Positions 18,253 through 27,066 of a DNA stretch of 64,000 nt are shown one piece after another. This stretch comes from Streptomyces sp. MUM 203J. GTDB lineage: Bacteria > Actinomycetota > Actinomycetes > Streptomycetales > Streptomycetaceae. Under the pieces are notes generated by a model. That model saw nothing but the letters and a program-made list of their open reading frames with translations, ran no database searches and was not told the origin of the DNA. Within the stretch, counting starts at the first letter, position 1. Each line of letters begins with the position of its first letter. The position numbers were made by a program, and so were the translations under genes. The stretch covers positions 124,001-188,000 of the forward strand of contig NZ_JADWYO010000001.1 of the NCBI RefSeq assembly GCF_022414595.1, given 5' to 3'.

Positions 18253-19710
18253 TCAGCCCTCGATGAAGTTGCGCAGGCCCGGCACGGTGAGGGTGCCGCC
18301 GAACTGACCCGCCTGGGTGACGCGTGCGTTGGTGAAGAACGCGAAGGGCACGTCCAGCGGGGGCGGGGTCTCGGGGCTGAAGGTCACCGGGATGATGCCG
18401 AACAGATTGCCCTTCAGCTCCTCGGTGTACATGGTCACCGTGCCGTTGCGCATGGTGGACGTGGAGCCCGCGCGGGACGTCACATGGCCCGTCCGGCCCT
18501 CGCTGTGGACGGTCTTCTGGTGCAGGTCCTTGATGTCCACCTCGGAGGCGGTGAACTTCAGGACCTTCTTGACCTTGCCGCTGCCGGTCTGGACCTCCAC
18601 GATGCCGTGGTAGTCGAGGCCGCGCAGCGTCAGCAGGGTGGACTCCAGCTGCCACGGCTCGTCCGGGAGCTGTGGCATGCCCGGCTCCAGCTCGGCGGCG
18701 GCCAGCGCCTCCGGGTCGGAGGTGGGGCACGGGAAGCGGGGCTTGGCCCCGTCGGGTATGTCCTCGTCCTGCTTCGCGTCCAGCCCCCGGGCGTCCTCGG
18801 GCAGCTCCTCGACCTCGGCACCGACCTGGTCGGCGGCCTTCCTGATGGCCTCCTCGGTGGTGTCCGCGACGGCGACCTCGGCCGTGTCCTCGGCCGTGTC
18901 CTTGACGGCCTCGGGCGTCTTCTGGGGCGTGGGGGCCGTGGGTGCCTCGGGCACGGTCTCGGGGACCTTGTCGGTGACCCTCCCGGCCGCGGGCGGCTCC
19001 GCCGGCGGCGGCTCCTCCTCGGTCCGGGTCTGCGGCTGGGTCTGCGCCTGCTGCTCCGTCGCCGTACCGTCGCCCTCGGCCGGGGCATCGCCCGAACCGC
19101 CCGTGCCGAGCAGGCCGCCGAAGAAGTCCTTGACGGTCTCCCCCACCCCCAGCGGGTCCAGGGGGTTCCTGGTCTCGGTGGGCGCGGGGCCCGGGGCGGC
19201 CGTCTCCGGGGCGGTGGAGCCCGTAGGGGAACCCGCGTCCGCACCCGTACCGGCGCCCGGTTCCGTGACCGGGGCGGTCGGCGCGGCCTCCGTACGGCCC
19301 GGAGACGGGCTCGACGAGGGCTTGGGGGCCTGCTGCTGCGGCTCGGCCTCCGGCTTCCGCTCCTTCCCGGACGCCTGCTCCTCCCGGGAGTCCTGCGAGT
19401 CCTGGGAGGCGGACGGGGACGGCGTGGCCTTCGGCTCCTCGGAGTCCTCCGGCTGCTCCTGCTCGTCCGGCTGCGTCACACAGGGGCCGGGCGCGAAGGG
19501 GATGTCGTTCTCGTCGGCCATCGCGGGCCGTGGCGTCAGGCTCATGCCGACGATGACCGCAGTGGGCATGGCCGCGAGGGCGATGGCCTTGCCGGCCGGG
19601 CCCTGCAGTCTGGTCAGCAGAGACTTGCGCGGGGCCGCGTGGCGCGGGCCGCGTCTCGTGCGCGCGGCCTCGCCGTCGGCGGCCGTCGGCTGCGTCTCGT
19701 CACCCCGCAC
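18253..19710 (-). CDS. Exported Pro/Glu-rich protein of DUF6230/DUF6114 operon
   Basis: This 485-residue protein has an N-terminal basic stretch and a hydrophobic export segment (about 44-66, AGKAIALAAMPTAVIVGMSL, then PRPAMADE). A long low-complexity region rich in Pro, Glu, Ala, Ser and Thr covers about 80-320, and a conserved-looking C-terminal domain covers about 325-485 (PCPTSDPEALAAAELEPG ... VPGLRNFIEG). The GTG start overlaps the end of the DUF6114 gene by 11 bp. It is probably an envelope or secreted protein working with its two operon partners. I do not recognise its activity. Confidence 0.75.
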   Translation of the reverse strand: MRGDETQPTAADGEAARTRRGPRHAAPRKSLLTRLQGPAGKAIALAAMPTAVIVGMSLTPRPAMADENDIPFAPGPCVTQPDEQEQPEDSEEPKATPSPSASQDSQDSREEQASGKERKPEAEPQQQAPKPSSSPSPGRTEAAPTAPVTEPGAGTGADAGSPTGSTAPETAAPGPAPTETRNPLDPLGVGETVKDFFGGLLGTGGSGDAPAEGDGTATEQQAQTQPQTRTEEEPPPAEPPAAGRVTDKVPETVPEAPTAPTPQKTPEAVKDTAEDTAEVAVADTTEEAIRKAADQVGAEVEELPEDARGLDAKQDEDIPDGAKPRFPCPTSDPEALAAAELEPGMPQLPDEPWQLESTLLTLRGLDYHGIVEVQTGSGKVKKVLKFTASEVDIKDLHQKTVHSEGRTGHVTSRAGSTSTMRNGTVTMYTEELKGNLFGIIPVTFSPETPPPLDVPFAFFTNARVTQAGQFGGTLTVPGLRNFIEG

Positions 19711-20338
19711 TGTTCCTCCCGCCGTTCGGGTCAGGGATCGTTTCGGTGCTGATGTCCGTGGGTGTGCTGTCGTGGGGCGCGGTGGCGTCGGGCCGCGGCT
19801 CCGGAGCCGGAGCCGGAGCCTCCTTCGCCAGGTTCAGCGTCTGTGCGGGCGCCTCCGGCTGTACGGGGGTCGCCTGCCGCTCCGCCTCGGGCGCGGCCTC
19901 AGGTCCCGCCTCGGCTGCCGGAGTCCCCGGCGCCCACGCGATGGACAGGGCGCCGCCCAGCAGCGCGCCCAGATAGCCCATGACGAAGCCGCCGAAGTTC
20001 GACACCGGAATGGACACCAGCGCCAGCATGATCGCGGCCACGCCCGCGAAGATCCGTACCAGCGGCTGGAACCACATCGTGAGGCCCAGCGTGACCAGCA
20101 GCACCCCGATGATCAGCGACCCTGAACCTCCGGGCGTCTGCATGGTGACGGTCATCTGCCCGAGGTGGAGGCTCGCGTACGGGAAGTACGCGATCGGGAT
20201 GCCGCCCAGCAGCGTGAGCAGCCCCGCCCAGAACGGCCGGTTGCCCCGCCAGGCGCGGAACCGCCGCTTCAGGACGCGAAGGTAGTGCTCGTTCTGCTCG
20301 GCGGTGGTGGGCGCGGGCGCGGCTGACTCGGCGCTCAT
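19700..20338 (-). CDS. DUF6114 integral membrane protein
   Basis: This 212-residue protein has a basic N-terminal cytoplasmic stretch (RVLKRRFRAWRGNRP). Three or four membrane segments between about 36 and 140 follow (FWAGLLTLLGGIPIAYFPYA; LIIGVLLVTLGLTMWF; VRIFAGVAAIMLALVSIPV; FGGFVMGYLGALLGGALSIAW). The C-terminal tail is Pro/Ala/Glu-rich and probably disordered. DUF6114 genes commonly sit beside DUF6230 genes in Streptomyces. Function is unknown. It lies 95 bp downstream of the DUF6230 gene and overlaps the following gene. Confidence 0.85.
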   Translation of the reverse strand: MSAESAAPAPTTAEQNEHYLRVLKRRFRAWRGNRPFWAGLLTLLGGIPIAYFPYASLHLGQMTVTMQTPGGSGSLIIGVLLVTLGLTMWFQPLVRIFAGVAAIMLALVSIPVSNFGGFVMGYLGALLGGALSIAWAPGTPAAEAGPEAAPEAERQATPVQPEAPAQTLNLAKEAPAPAPEPRPDATAPHDSTPTDISTETIPDPNGGRNSAG

Positions 20339-20433
20339 GAGAAAGCTCCCTGGTACTGGATGTGCTGTGTGAAGAGGGAGACGGGCGGGCGCGACAGCCC
20401 GGGGCTCTCACACCCGCCCGTACGGATCGCCGG

Positions 20434-21099
20434 TCAGAAGCACTCGACCTTCGGACCGTCGCCGACGTGCAGACGCATGCTCAGACCGCTCAGCTTGAAA
20501 GTGCCGGCGGTGGTCGCCCACGCCTTCTGCCTCACGTCGGTGAGGACGACCGACTCCGCCTGCTGGGCGAAGCCGTTCTGGTTGATCTGGTCCTTGATGG
20601 CCGGTCCCTTGCCCCAGCCCTTGGCGTCACCCTTGGCGGTGTGCTTGGCCGCGATGCCGATGTCGATGTTCTCGAACGTGGCGTCGGCGTCGAGCTCTGT
20701 GACGTCGAGGTACAACCTCGAAGCCTCGACGGGCTTGTCCTTGCCGGCCTCCAGCCGGAGCGTGACCTTACCGATGAAGGGCACGTCCGGGGTGACCACC
20801 GACTGGCACATCTTGGTGATCGTGGCATTCTCGAAAGACGAGATGGCGACCGGACGAACGGTGACCGCGTCTCCGCCCTTGATCTCCTTGTAGCCCATGT
20901 CGGCGCCGCCGTACTGGGCGAAGCCGTCACCCTTGAGGCGCTCGGTGGTGACCTTGAACTCCTGGCCGGACACCGCGAACGACGCCGCCAGCGCGCCCTG
21001 GGCCAGACCGACGCCGATCGCGGCCGTCGCGGCCACGCTCGGCACCATGACGACGGCGAACCGCTTCCATCTGGTCCCACCGCGAACCTGGGACTGCAT
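20434..21099 (-). CDS. DUF6230 exported protein
   Basis: This 221-residue protein has a long signal-type N terminus (about 1-38, RWKRFAVVMVPSVAATAAIGVG ... ALA) and a beta-rich mature domain with two Cys (KMCQSVV and the C-terminal VECF). The family is DUF6230, in the past sometimes labelled cholesterol esterase-like on weak grounds. The ATG at 21099 has an excellent AAGGAGGA ribosome-binding site, which rules out upstream starts. It is the first gene of the three-gene envelope operon and is likely expressed strongly, judging by the ribosome-binding site. Confidence 0.88.
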   Translation of the reverse strand: MQSQVRGGTRWKRFAVVMVPSVAATAAIGVGLAQGALAASFAVSGQEFKVTTERLKGDGFAQYGGADMGYKEIKGGDAVTVRPVAISSFENATITKMCQSVVTPDVPFIGKVTLRLEAGKDKPVEASRLYLDVTELDADATFENIDIGIAAKHTAKGDAKGWGKGPAIKDQINQNGFAQQAESVVLTDVRQKAWATTAGTFKLSGLSMRLHVGDGPKVECF

Positions 21100-21733
21100 A
21101 GATTCCTCCTTCTCGGACGTACATCTCCGGGAGGGACCCTCGGGCCCGTCCTGGGATGGGAGAAGTGCTACGTCCTCGGGAAGGGGAACGCCCGCGGATA
21201 GGGCGCGAGCCCGCGTCCGTATCACCGGCGATCACTCCCGAGCGACAACCGCGGGCCGCTCGGCGCTCTCGCCTGCGGCCCGTTCGGACAGGTCCTGCCG
21301 GATAGGCGGGAACCCCCCTGTCCACGGCCGGCGCGACAGTGCCGCCGGCCTACCCGGTGGGGACCCGAAGTCCGCGAGCGCGGCTGGTTGCCGGGCTGTT
21401 GCGGTTTCGGACCGAGCGTCGCTGATCGTGGTGCATTCGGGCGGCGCGCACAAGGGGGTTCGTTACCGGCTAGTAACGGGTCGATAAAACGGCTGCGACG
21501 GCATGGCGCCGTACGGGCACACACGGTGCTACCGGCCGGTTCGACAGAAGCGGATATGCCGGATGATGGACGGACATAAAGCGAGCGTTGACTTACTACA
21601 AGTAACAGCGGCTGCGGATTACCAAGTTTTGGTAAAGCGCAGCCGCCGTCCTTCTGCCTGTCACCGAGTCGCCATGTCGTCGTGTCGCCATATCAGCGAC
21701 CGGGTTCACGGCGACCGGGCCGCGGGGCCCGGC
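21100..21733. other. Gene-free interval with a hairpin
   Basis: This 634-bp gap separates the DUF6230 operon promoter side from the end of the thioredoxin/TPR gene. It contains the least GC-rich DNA of the neighbourhood (about 21560-21640) and one interrupted hairpin. I see no supported gene. Confidence 0.55.
21608..21646. terminator. Interrupted hairpin, probable terminator of thioredoxin/TPR gene
   Basis: A 9-bp outer stem (21608-21616 with 21638-21646) and a 6-bp inner stem (21620-21625 with 21629-21634) are separated by a 3x3 internal loop. It lies about 90 bp beyond the stop of the minus-strand gene ending at 21734. Alternatively it may be a regulatory element upstream of the DUF6230 operon. 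Confidence 0.5.
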
Positions 21734-22714
21734 TCAGAAGAGCACGCGCGCCAGCGCCCCCCGCGCCTTCGTCACCCGCGGGTCGTCCGGCCCGACCACC
21801 TCGAACAGCTCCAGCAGCCGCACCCGCACCGCGTCCCGGTCATCGCCCGCGGTGACCCGCACCGTGTCGACGAGCCGTTCGAAGGCGTGCTCCACGTGGC
21901 CGCCGACCAGATCCAGGTCCGCCACGGCGAGCTGCGCCGCGACGTCCTCCGGCTTCTCGGCGGCGGCCTTCCGCACCTGCTGCGGGTCCATGCCCTGGAC
22001 CCGGCCCAGCAGTTCGGCCTGCGCGAGACCCAGCTTGGCCTCGGTGTTGCCCGGGTCGTCGACGAGGACGTTCTTGTACGCCTGGACGGCTCCCGGGATG
22101 TCGCCGGAGTCCAGCGCGCGGACCGCCGCCTCCAGCAGGGCGTCGTGCGGACCGGCGGGCGCCGCCGGAGCCTCGGCCGCATCCCCCTCGGGCCCCTGGG
22201 CGTCGGCGTCCACGGCGATCCCCGTGATCCCGAAGCGCTGCTCGGCCACCTGCACGAGCTGGTCCAGGGTCTCGCGGATCTGCTGCTCGGGCGCCGCCCC
22301 CTGGAACAGCGGCAGGGCCTGCCCGGCCACCACCGCGAACACCGCGGGAATCCCCTGGATCCCGAACTGCTGCATCAGCATCTGGTTGGCGTCGACGTCG
22401 ATCTTCGCGAGCACGACACGGCCGTCGTACTCGACGGCCAGTCGCTCCAGCAGGGGGCTGAGCTGCTTGCACGGCTGGCACCACTCGGCCCAGAAGTCGA
22501 GGACGACGGGCACCTCGGCCGAGCGCTGCAGAACCTCGCGCTCGAAGCCCGCCTCGTCGACATCGATCACCAGGGCGGAGGGCGGTACGGCTCCGCCCCC
22601 GCCCTGCCGGGCCGCCTCGGCCCGCGCCTGCTCCGCCTTCACCTTGGCCTCACCGGCCGCCTTCACCGCGGCGAGGTCGACGACGCCGCTCATGGACATG
22701 TTCCTAGGCTGCAT
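21734..22714 (-). CDS. Thioredoxin-fold/TPR protein (YbbN/CnoX-like)
   Basis: This 326-residue cytoplasmic protein has a thioredoxin domain at about 48-155 with the active-site motif WCQPC (Cys79 and Cys82) in DFWAEWCQPCKQLSPLLERL, and cis-Pro in GIQGIPAVF. A helical TPR-like C-terminal half (about 185-326) follows. The family includes the E. coli co-chaperone CnoX/YbbN, which protects proteins under oxidative stress. The intact CxxC suggests redox activity here. The ATG at 22714 has GGAGG at suitable spacing; a second Met six codons in is a possible alternative. Confidence 0.9.
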   Translation of the reverse strand: MQPRNMSMSGVVDLAAVKAAGEAKVKAEQARAEAARQGGGGAVPPSALVIDVDEAGFEREVLQRSAEVPVVLDFWAEWCQPCKQLSPLLERLAVEYDGRVVLAKIDVDANQMLMQQFGIQGIPAVFAVVAGQALPLFQGAAPEQQIRETLDQLVQVAEQRFGITGIAVDADAQGPEGDAAEAPAAPAGPHDALLEAAVRALDSGDIPGAVQAYKNVLVDDPGNTEAKLGLAQAELLGRVQGMDPQQVRKAAAEKPEDVAAQLAVADLDLVGGHVEHAFERLVDTVRVTAGDDRDAVRVRLLELFEVVGPDDPRVTKARGALARVLF

Positions 22715-22956
22715 ACGTACATCCTCCCCCTTCCGCGCGTGTGACCGGTACGGCACGGCTCGCGCCGTGGACGGCACCGGGTCCCCACTCGGTGCCTGCG
22801 CCTGTCCTGTGGTCGTCGCTCGGGCCGATGGAACCACGCGTCCACCCGCTTTCGCTACGGGTCGTAGCGTATCTGGACCGCACGGGGCGCGGGCCGGCGG
22901 GAGCTGTGAACTGCCCCACATGCACGGCCTCGGGCCAGAAGAAGCTACTCACCGGT

Positions 22957-23607
22957 ATGGTCGCCGTCATGCGCAGCCGCCACACCACTCCCCCCACCTC
23001 CCCCGGCCGCCCGGGGCGCCCGCGCAGCGCCGCCGCCGACACCGCGATCCTGGAGGCGACCCGCACGGCCCTGGTCGAGCTGGGCTGGTCCAAGCTCTCG
23101 CTCAGCGATGTCGCCGCCCGCGCGGGTGTCGCCAAGACCACGCTCTACCGGCGCTGGGCCGGAAAGAGCGAACTGGTCGTCGACGCCGTCGCGGTCCTCT
23201 TCGACGAGCTGGAGCTTCCCGACCGGGGCAGCCTCGCCGCCGACGTCGAGGGCGTCGTCCACCAGTTCGCGGCGATCCTGGAACGCCCCGAGGCCAAGAC
23301 GGCGCTCATGGCGGTGGTGGCCGAGTCCACCCGGGACGCCCCCCTCCGCGAACGGATCCGCACCTCGATCGTGGACCGCCAGAAACGCCTCGTCCTGGAG
23401 GGACGTGCCCGCGCCCAGGCCCGCGGCGAACTGCCCCCGGGCGTCGGCGCGCCGGAGAGCGGCACCGACGACCTGATCTTCGACGTGATCGCGGGTGCGG
23501 TGGTGCACCGCGCGCTGGTGAGCGGGGAGCCGGTCGACGCCGAGTGGGTGCGGCGCTTCACGGCGCTGCTGCTGGGCGGCCTGGGCGCGGCGGCCGACGG
23601 GGCCTGA
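22957..23607 (+). CDS. TetR-family regulator
   Basis: This regulator is about 216 residues long. The N-terminal TetR HTH (about 30-75) reads ILEATRTALVELGWSKLSLSDVAARAGVAKTTLYRRWAGKSELVVDAV, and a helical ligand-binding C-terminal domain follows. It diverges from the thioredoxin/TPR gene, which is a possible target. Two ATGs are possible (22957, 22969); neither has a strong ribosome-binding site, so the N-terminal four residues are uncertain. It ends six bases before the convergent GNAT gene. Confidence 0.88.
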   Translation: MVAVMRSRHTTPPTSPGRPGRPRSAAADTAILEATRTALVELGWSKLSLSDVAARAGVAKTTLYRRWAGKSELVVDAVAVLFDELELPDRGSLAADVEGVVHQFAAILERPEAKTALMAVVAESTRDAPLRERIRTSIVDRQKRLVLEGRARAQARGELPPGVGAPESGTDDLIFDVIAGAVVHRALVSGEPVDAEWVRRFTALLLGGLGAAADGA

Positions 23608-23613
23608 GGCGCC

Positions 23614-24111
23614 TCACAGCTCCCGGAACATGACGTGCAGGCCGGCGTACCCCTCCACCGGGTGCCGGAAGGCACCCGGGACGGTGCCGACGATCCGGAA
23701 CCCGAGGTCCTCGTAGAGCCGTACGGCGTGCCTGTTCGTCTCCGCGACGGCGTTGAACTGCATCCCCCGGAATCCGGCGGCGCGCGCCCACTCCAGGCTC
23801 TCCTCGACGAGCGCCCGCCCGACCCCCCGGCCGCCGAACGCCGGGTCGACCATGTAGCTGGCGCTGGCGATGTGCGCGCCGTTGCCGTGCTGGTTGTTGT
23901 TCATCTTGGCGGAGCCGACGACCGCGCCGGTTTCCGCGTCGACGGCGACGACGGTGCGGTTCGGCGCCGTGAGCATCCACCAGCCGCGCCCGTCCTCCTC
24001 GGTGAGGTCCACGGGGAAGGTGAACGTCTCCCCCGCCTGGACGATCTGACGGAAGAACGGCCAGACGGCGGGCCAGTCCTCGGCGGCGGCCTCACGGATC
24101 TCGATGCGCAT
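23614..24111 (-). CDS. GNAT-family N-acetyltransferase
   Basis: This is a 165-residue acetyltransferase with the GNAT motifs: an N-terminal IREAAAEDWPAV helix, the beta4 stretch TGAVVGSAKMN, motif A with the acetyl-CoA loop GGRGVGRALVEESLEWARAAGF, and the C-terminal NAVAETNRHAVRLYEDLGFRIVGTVP. The substrate cannot be predicted. It is transcribed in the same direction as icmA, 110 bp downstream of it. Confidence 0.9.
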   Translation of the reverse strand: MRIEIREAAAEDWPAVWPFFRQIVQAGETFTFPVDLTEEDGRGWWMLTAPNRTVVAVDAETGAVVGSAKMNNNQHGNGAHIASASYMVDPAFGGRGVGRALVEESLEWARAAGFRGMQFNAVAETNRHAVRLYEDLGFRIVGTVPGAFRHPVEGYAGLHVMFREL

Positions 24112-24221
24112 CGGCCCAGCTTGCCCTCCGGCATCGCCTCCCGCCAGGGCTTTTCCCCTGCCCGGCCCGCCGGAGAGGACCGGGCGGGACGGGCAGGACC
24201 GGAGGGCCTTCGCGGGGGCCC

Positions 24222-25922
24222 TCAGAACGTCGCAGGCTCCACGTAGTCGCCCCACTCGTCGCGCAGCGCCCCGCAGATCTCGCCCAGCGTGGCCTCCGCG
24301 CGGACCGCCTCCAGCATGGGCTCGATCATGTTGGCGCCGCTCCGGGACGCCTCCAGCATCGCGTCCAGGGAGGCGCGGACCTTGGCGTCGTCCCGGCGGG
24401 ACTTGCGGTCGGCCAGGGCGCGGACCTGCTCGCGCTCCACCTCGTGGCTGACCCGCAGGATCTCCAGGTCGCCGGTGACCGAGCCGGTGTGGCAGTTGAC
24501 GCCGACGACCCGCTTGTCGCCCTTCTCCAGAGACTGCTGGTAGCGGAACGCGGACTCCGCGATCTCGCCGGTGAACCAGCCGTCCTCGATCCCGCGCAGG
24601 ATGCCGGAGGTGATGGGCCCGATGGGGTGCCTGCCGTCCGGGTGGGCGCGCAGGCCGCGCTCCTTGATCTGGTCGAAGATCTTCTCCGCGTCCGCCTCGA
24701 TCCGGTCCGTGAGCTGCTCGACGTACCAGGCACCGCCCAGCGGGTCGGCCACGTTGGCGACGCCGGTCTCCTCCATCAGCACCTGCTGCGTCCGCAGCGC
24801 GATCTCGGCGGCCTGCTCGCTCGGCAGCGCGAGGGTCTCGTCGAGGGCGTTGGTGTGGAGGGAGTTGGTGCCGCCGAGGACCGCCGCGAGCGCCTCCACA
24901 GCCGTCCGTACGACGTTGTTGTACGGCTGCTGGGCGGTCAGCGAGACGCCCGCCGTCTGGGTGTGGAAGCGCAGCCACTGCGCCTTGTCGGTCCTGGCGC
25001 CGTAGGTCTCCTTCATCCAGCGCGCCCAGATGCGGCGGGCGGCGCGGAACTTCGCGATCTCCTCGAAGAAGTCGACGTGCGCGTCGAAGAAGAAGGACAG
25101 GCCGGGGGCGAAGACGTCCACGTCCAGACCGCGCGACAGGCCCAGCTCGACGTAGCCGAAGCCGTCGGCCAGGGTGTACGCGAGTTCCTGCGCGGCCGTC
25201 GCGCCCGCCTCGCGGATGTGGTAGCCGGAGACCGAGAGCGGCTTGTACGCGGGGATGTTCGCCGCGCAGTGCTCCATCAGGTCACCGATCAGCCGCAGGT
25301 GCGGCTCGGGCTGGAACAGCCACTCCTTCTGGGCGATGTACTCCTTGAAGATGTCCGTCTGGAGCGTGCCGTTGAGCACCCCCGGGTCGACGCCCTGGCG
25401 CTCGGCGGCGACCAGGTACATGCAGAAGGCCGGGACGGCCGGCCCGCTGATGGTCATCGACGTGGTGACGTCACCGAGCGGGATGTCCTTGAACAGGACC
25501 TCCATGTCGGCGGCCGAGTCGATCGCGACCCCGCAGTGGCCGACCTCGCCCAGCGAACGCGGGTCGTCGGAGTCGCGGCCCATGAGTGTCGGCATGTCGA
25601 AGGCGACGGAGAGACCGCCGCCGCCGTTGCCGAGGATCATCTTGTAGCGCTCGTTCGTCTGCTCGGCGTTGCCGAACCCGGCGAACTGGCGGATGGTCCA
25701 GGTCCGGCCCCGGTAGCCGGTCGGGTACAGGCCTCGGGTGAAGGGGTACTCACCGGGCCAGCCGATCCGCTCGAAGCCGTCGTAGGTGTCGCCGGGCCTC
25801 GGCCCGTACGCGGGCTCCACGGGATCGCCGGAGAGCGTGGTGAAGTCGGCGTCGCGCTTCTTGGCGGCGTCGTAGCGGGCCTGCCAGCGTCGGCGGCCTT
25901 CCTCGATGGCGTCAGCGTCCAT
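24222..25922 (-). CDS. icmA: Isobutyryl-CoA mutase large subunit
   Basis: This 566-residue adenosylcobalamin-dependent mutase subunit interconverts isobutyryl-CoA and n-butyryl-CoA. It has the TIM-barrel substrate domain but no B12-binding domain, which in ICM is the separate small subunit IcmB (not in this window). The two residues that separate ICM from methylmalonyl-CoA mutase are both of the ICM type: Phe80 (IRQFAGFG, Tyr in MCM) and Gln198 (KEYIAQ, Arg in MCM). The length equals that of known IcmA. The ATG is followed upstream, after nine bases, by a perfect 22-bp palindrome. The expected GTPase partner MeaB lies 7 kb away. Confidence 0.95.
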   Translation of the reverse strand: MDADAIEEGRRRWQARYDAAKKRDADFTTLSGDPVEPAYGPRPGDTYDGFERIGWPGEYPFTRGLYPTGYRGRTWTIRQFAGFGNAEQTNERYKMILGNGGGGLSVAFDMPTLMGRDSDDPRSLGEVGHCGVAIDSAADMEVLFKDIPLGDVTTSMTISGPAVPAFCMYLVAAERQGVDPGVLNGTLQTDIFKEYIAQKEWLFQPEPHLRLIGDLMEHCAANIPAYKPLSVSGYHIREAGATAAQELAYTLADGFGYVELGLSRGLDVDVFAPGLSFFFDAHVDFFEEIAKFRAARRIWARWMKETYGARTDKAQWLRFHTQTAGVSLTAQQPYNNVVRTAVEALAAVLGGTNSLHTNALDETLALPSEQAAEIALRTQQVLMEETGVANVADPLGGAWYVEQLTDRIEADAEKIFDQIKERGLRAHPDGRHPIGPITSGILRGIEDGWFTGEIAESAFRYQQSLEKGDKRVVGVNCHTGSVTGDLEILRVSHEVEREQVRALADRKSRRDDAKVRASLDAMLEASRSGANMIEPMLEAVRAEATLGEICGALRDEWGDYVEPATF

Positions 25923-25931
25923 ACCCTCGAA

Positions 25932-25953
25932 TTTACTAGGACGTCCTAGTAAA
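25932..25953. promoter_or_regulatory. Perfect 22-bp palindrome, probable icmA operator
   Basis: The sequence is TTTACTAGGAC followed by its exact reverse complement. It ends nine bases before the icmA ATG, so it covers the place where a leader and ribosome-binding site would lie. A dimeric regulator bound here should block icmA transcription. The AT-rich arms stand out in this GC-rich DNA. The TetR and MarR genes nearby are candidates, but nothing in the sequence says which protein binds. Confidence 0.75.
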
Positions 25954-26007
25954 TGTCGATGGGAAGCCGCCGGACGTGTACGTCACACCCGGCGGCGAGA
26001 AGCCCTC

Positions 26008-26340
26008 TCAGGCCTTGGCCGGGGCGGTCACCGCGCCCGTGACCAGCGGCTGGACCTCCCGGACGACCTTGCGCTCGACGAAGAAGGCGGCGAGGGGAAT
26101 CGTGCCCGAGAGCAGGATCCACAGCAGCTTGCCGAAGGACCAGCGCGCCTTGGAGCCCAGATCGAACGCGAAGATCAGGTAGATGATGTAGAGCAGACCG
26201 TGGGCTTGGGAGACCATGAAGGTCACGTCCTCGCCCATCTCGAACCCGTACTTGAAGACCATGCACGTGCACAGCACAAGCAGCATGACGGCGGTGACGT
26301 AGGCCATCACCCGGTAACGGGTCAGCACGCTGGATTTCAT
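26008..26340 (-). CDS. DUF3817 membrane protein
   Basis: This 110-residue protein has three hydrophobic segments (VMAYVTAVMLLVLCTCMVF; HGLLYIIYLIFAFDL; KLLWILLSGTIPLAAFF) and ends with the DUF3817 signature FFVERKVVREV. The function is unknown. A second member of the family is encoded at 31093-31440. The ATG at 26340 was preferred to a GTG two codons upstream. It lies between the MarR gene and icmA, all on the same strand, so the three may be cotranscribed. Confidence 0.88.
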   Translation of the reverse strand: MKSSVLTRYRVMAYVTAVMLLVLCTCMVFKYGFEMGEDVTFMVSQAHGLLYIIYLIFAFDLGSKARWSFGKLLWILLSGTIPLAAFFVERKVVREVQPLVTGAVTAPAKA

Positions 26341-26392
26341 GCCCACGAGCGTAACCAGGCGTTCCGGGCGATCTTCACAGACCCCCGGCCGA

Positions 26393-26902
26393 CTACCTCT
26401 CCTCGAAGTCCCCCGCCGCCACCCGCAGGGGCCGCAGCATCGCGAAGAGCTCCGAGCACTCCTCCGCGTCGTACACGCCCAGCCCGAAGTCCATGCCCAT
26501 CAGGTCCTTCGTGGCCGCCTCCACGACCTCGCGGCCCCTGTCCGTGACCGAGGCGAGAGTGCCGCGCCCGTCGTTGGGGTTCGGGCGCTTGTCGACCAGA
26601 CCGGCCCTGACCAGCCGGTCCACGGTGTTCGTCACCGACGTGGGGTGGACCATGAGCCGCTCACCGATCTTGGACATGGGCAGCTCGCCCGCCTGGGAGA
26701 AGGTGAGCAGCACCAGCGCCTCGTACCGGGCGAAGGTCAGCCCGTACGGCTTGACGACGGCGTCGACCTCGGCCAGCAGGATCTGGTGGGCGCGCATGAT
26801 CGAGGTGATCGCGGCCATCGAGGGAGCCGGGCCCCAGCGCTGCTGCCAGAGTTCGTCGGCGCGGGCGATGGGGTCGAACGGGAGACTGAGCGGCTTCGGC
26901 AC
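26393..26902 (-). CDS. MarR-family regulator
   Basis: This 169-residue winged-HTH regulator has the MarR core (YGLTFARYEALVLLTFSQAGELPMSKIGERLMVHPTSVTNTVDRLVRAGLVDKRPNPNDGRGTLASVTDRGREVV). It lies 52 bp upstream of the DUF3817 gene and on the same strand as icmA, so it may regulate one or both. Its effector is unknown. MarR proteins often bind palindromes of about 20 bp. Confidence 0.92.
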   Translation of the reverse strand: MPKPLSLPFDPIARADELWQQRWGPAPSMAAITSIMRAHQILLAEVDAVVKPYGLTFARYEALVLLTFSQAGELPMSKIGERLMVHPTSVTNTVDRLVRAGLVDKRPNPNDGRGTLASVTDRGREVVEAATKDLMGMDFGLGVYDAEECSELFAMLRPLRVAAGDFEER

Positions 26903-27066
26903 GCCTCGACCTTACCCAGCAGTCACATTCCGGTCAGCCCGGTCTCACGCTTTGGTCGCCGCGGCCGGCACCACGCCTCCGGCCGTTCCGGCGTTGCCGC
27001 GGCTCCGCGCGAGCCCCGACAATGAACTGCTCACACGTTCAATCAACAGAGGGGGGCCGTCGGGCC

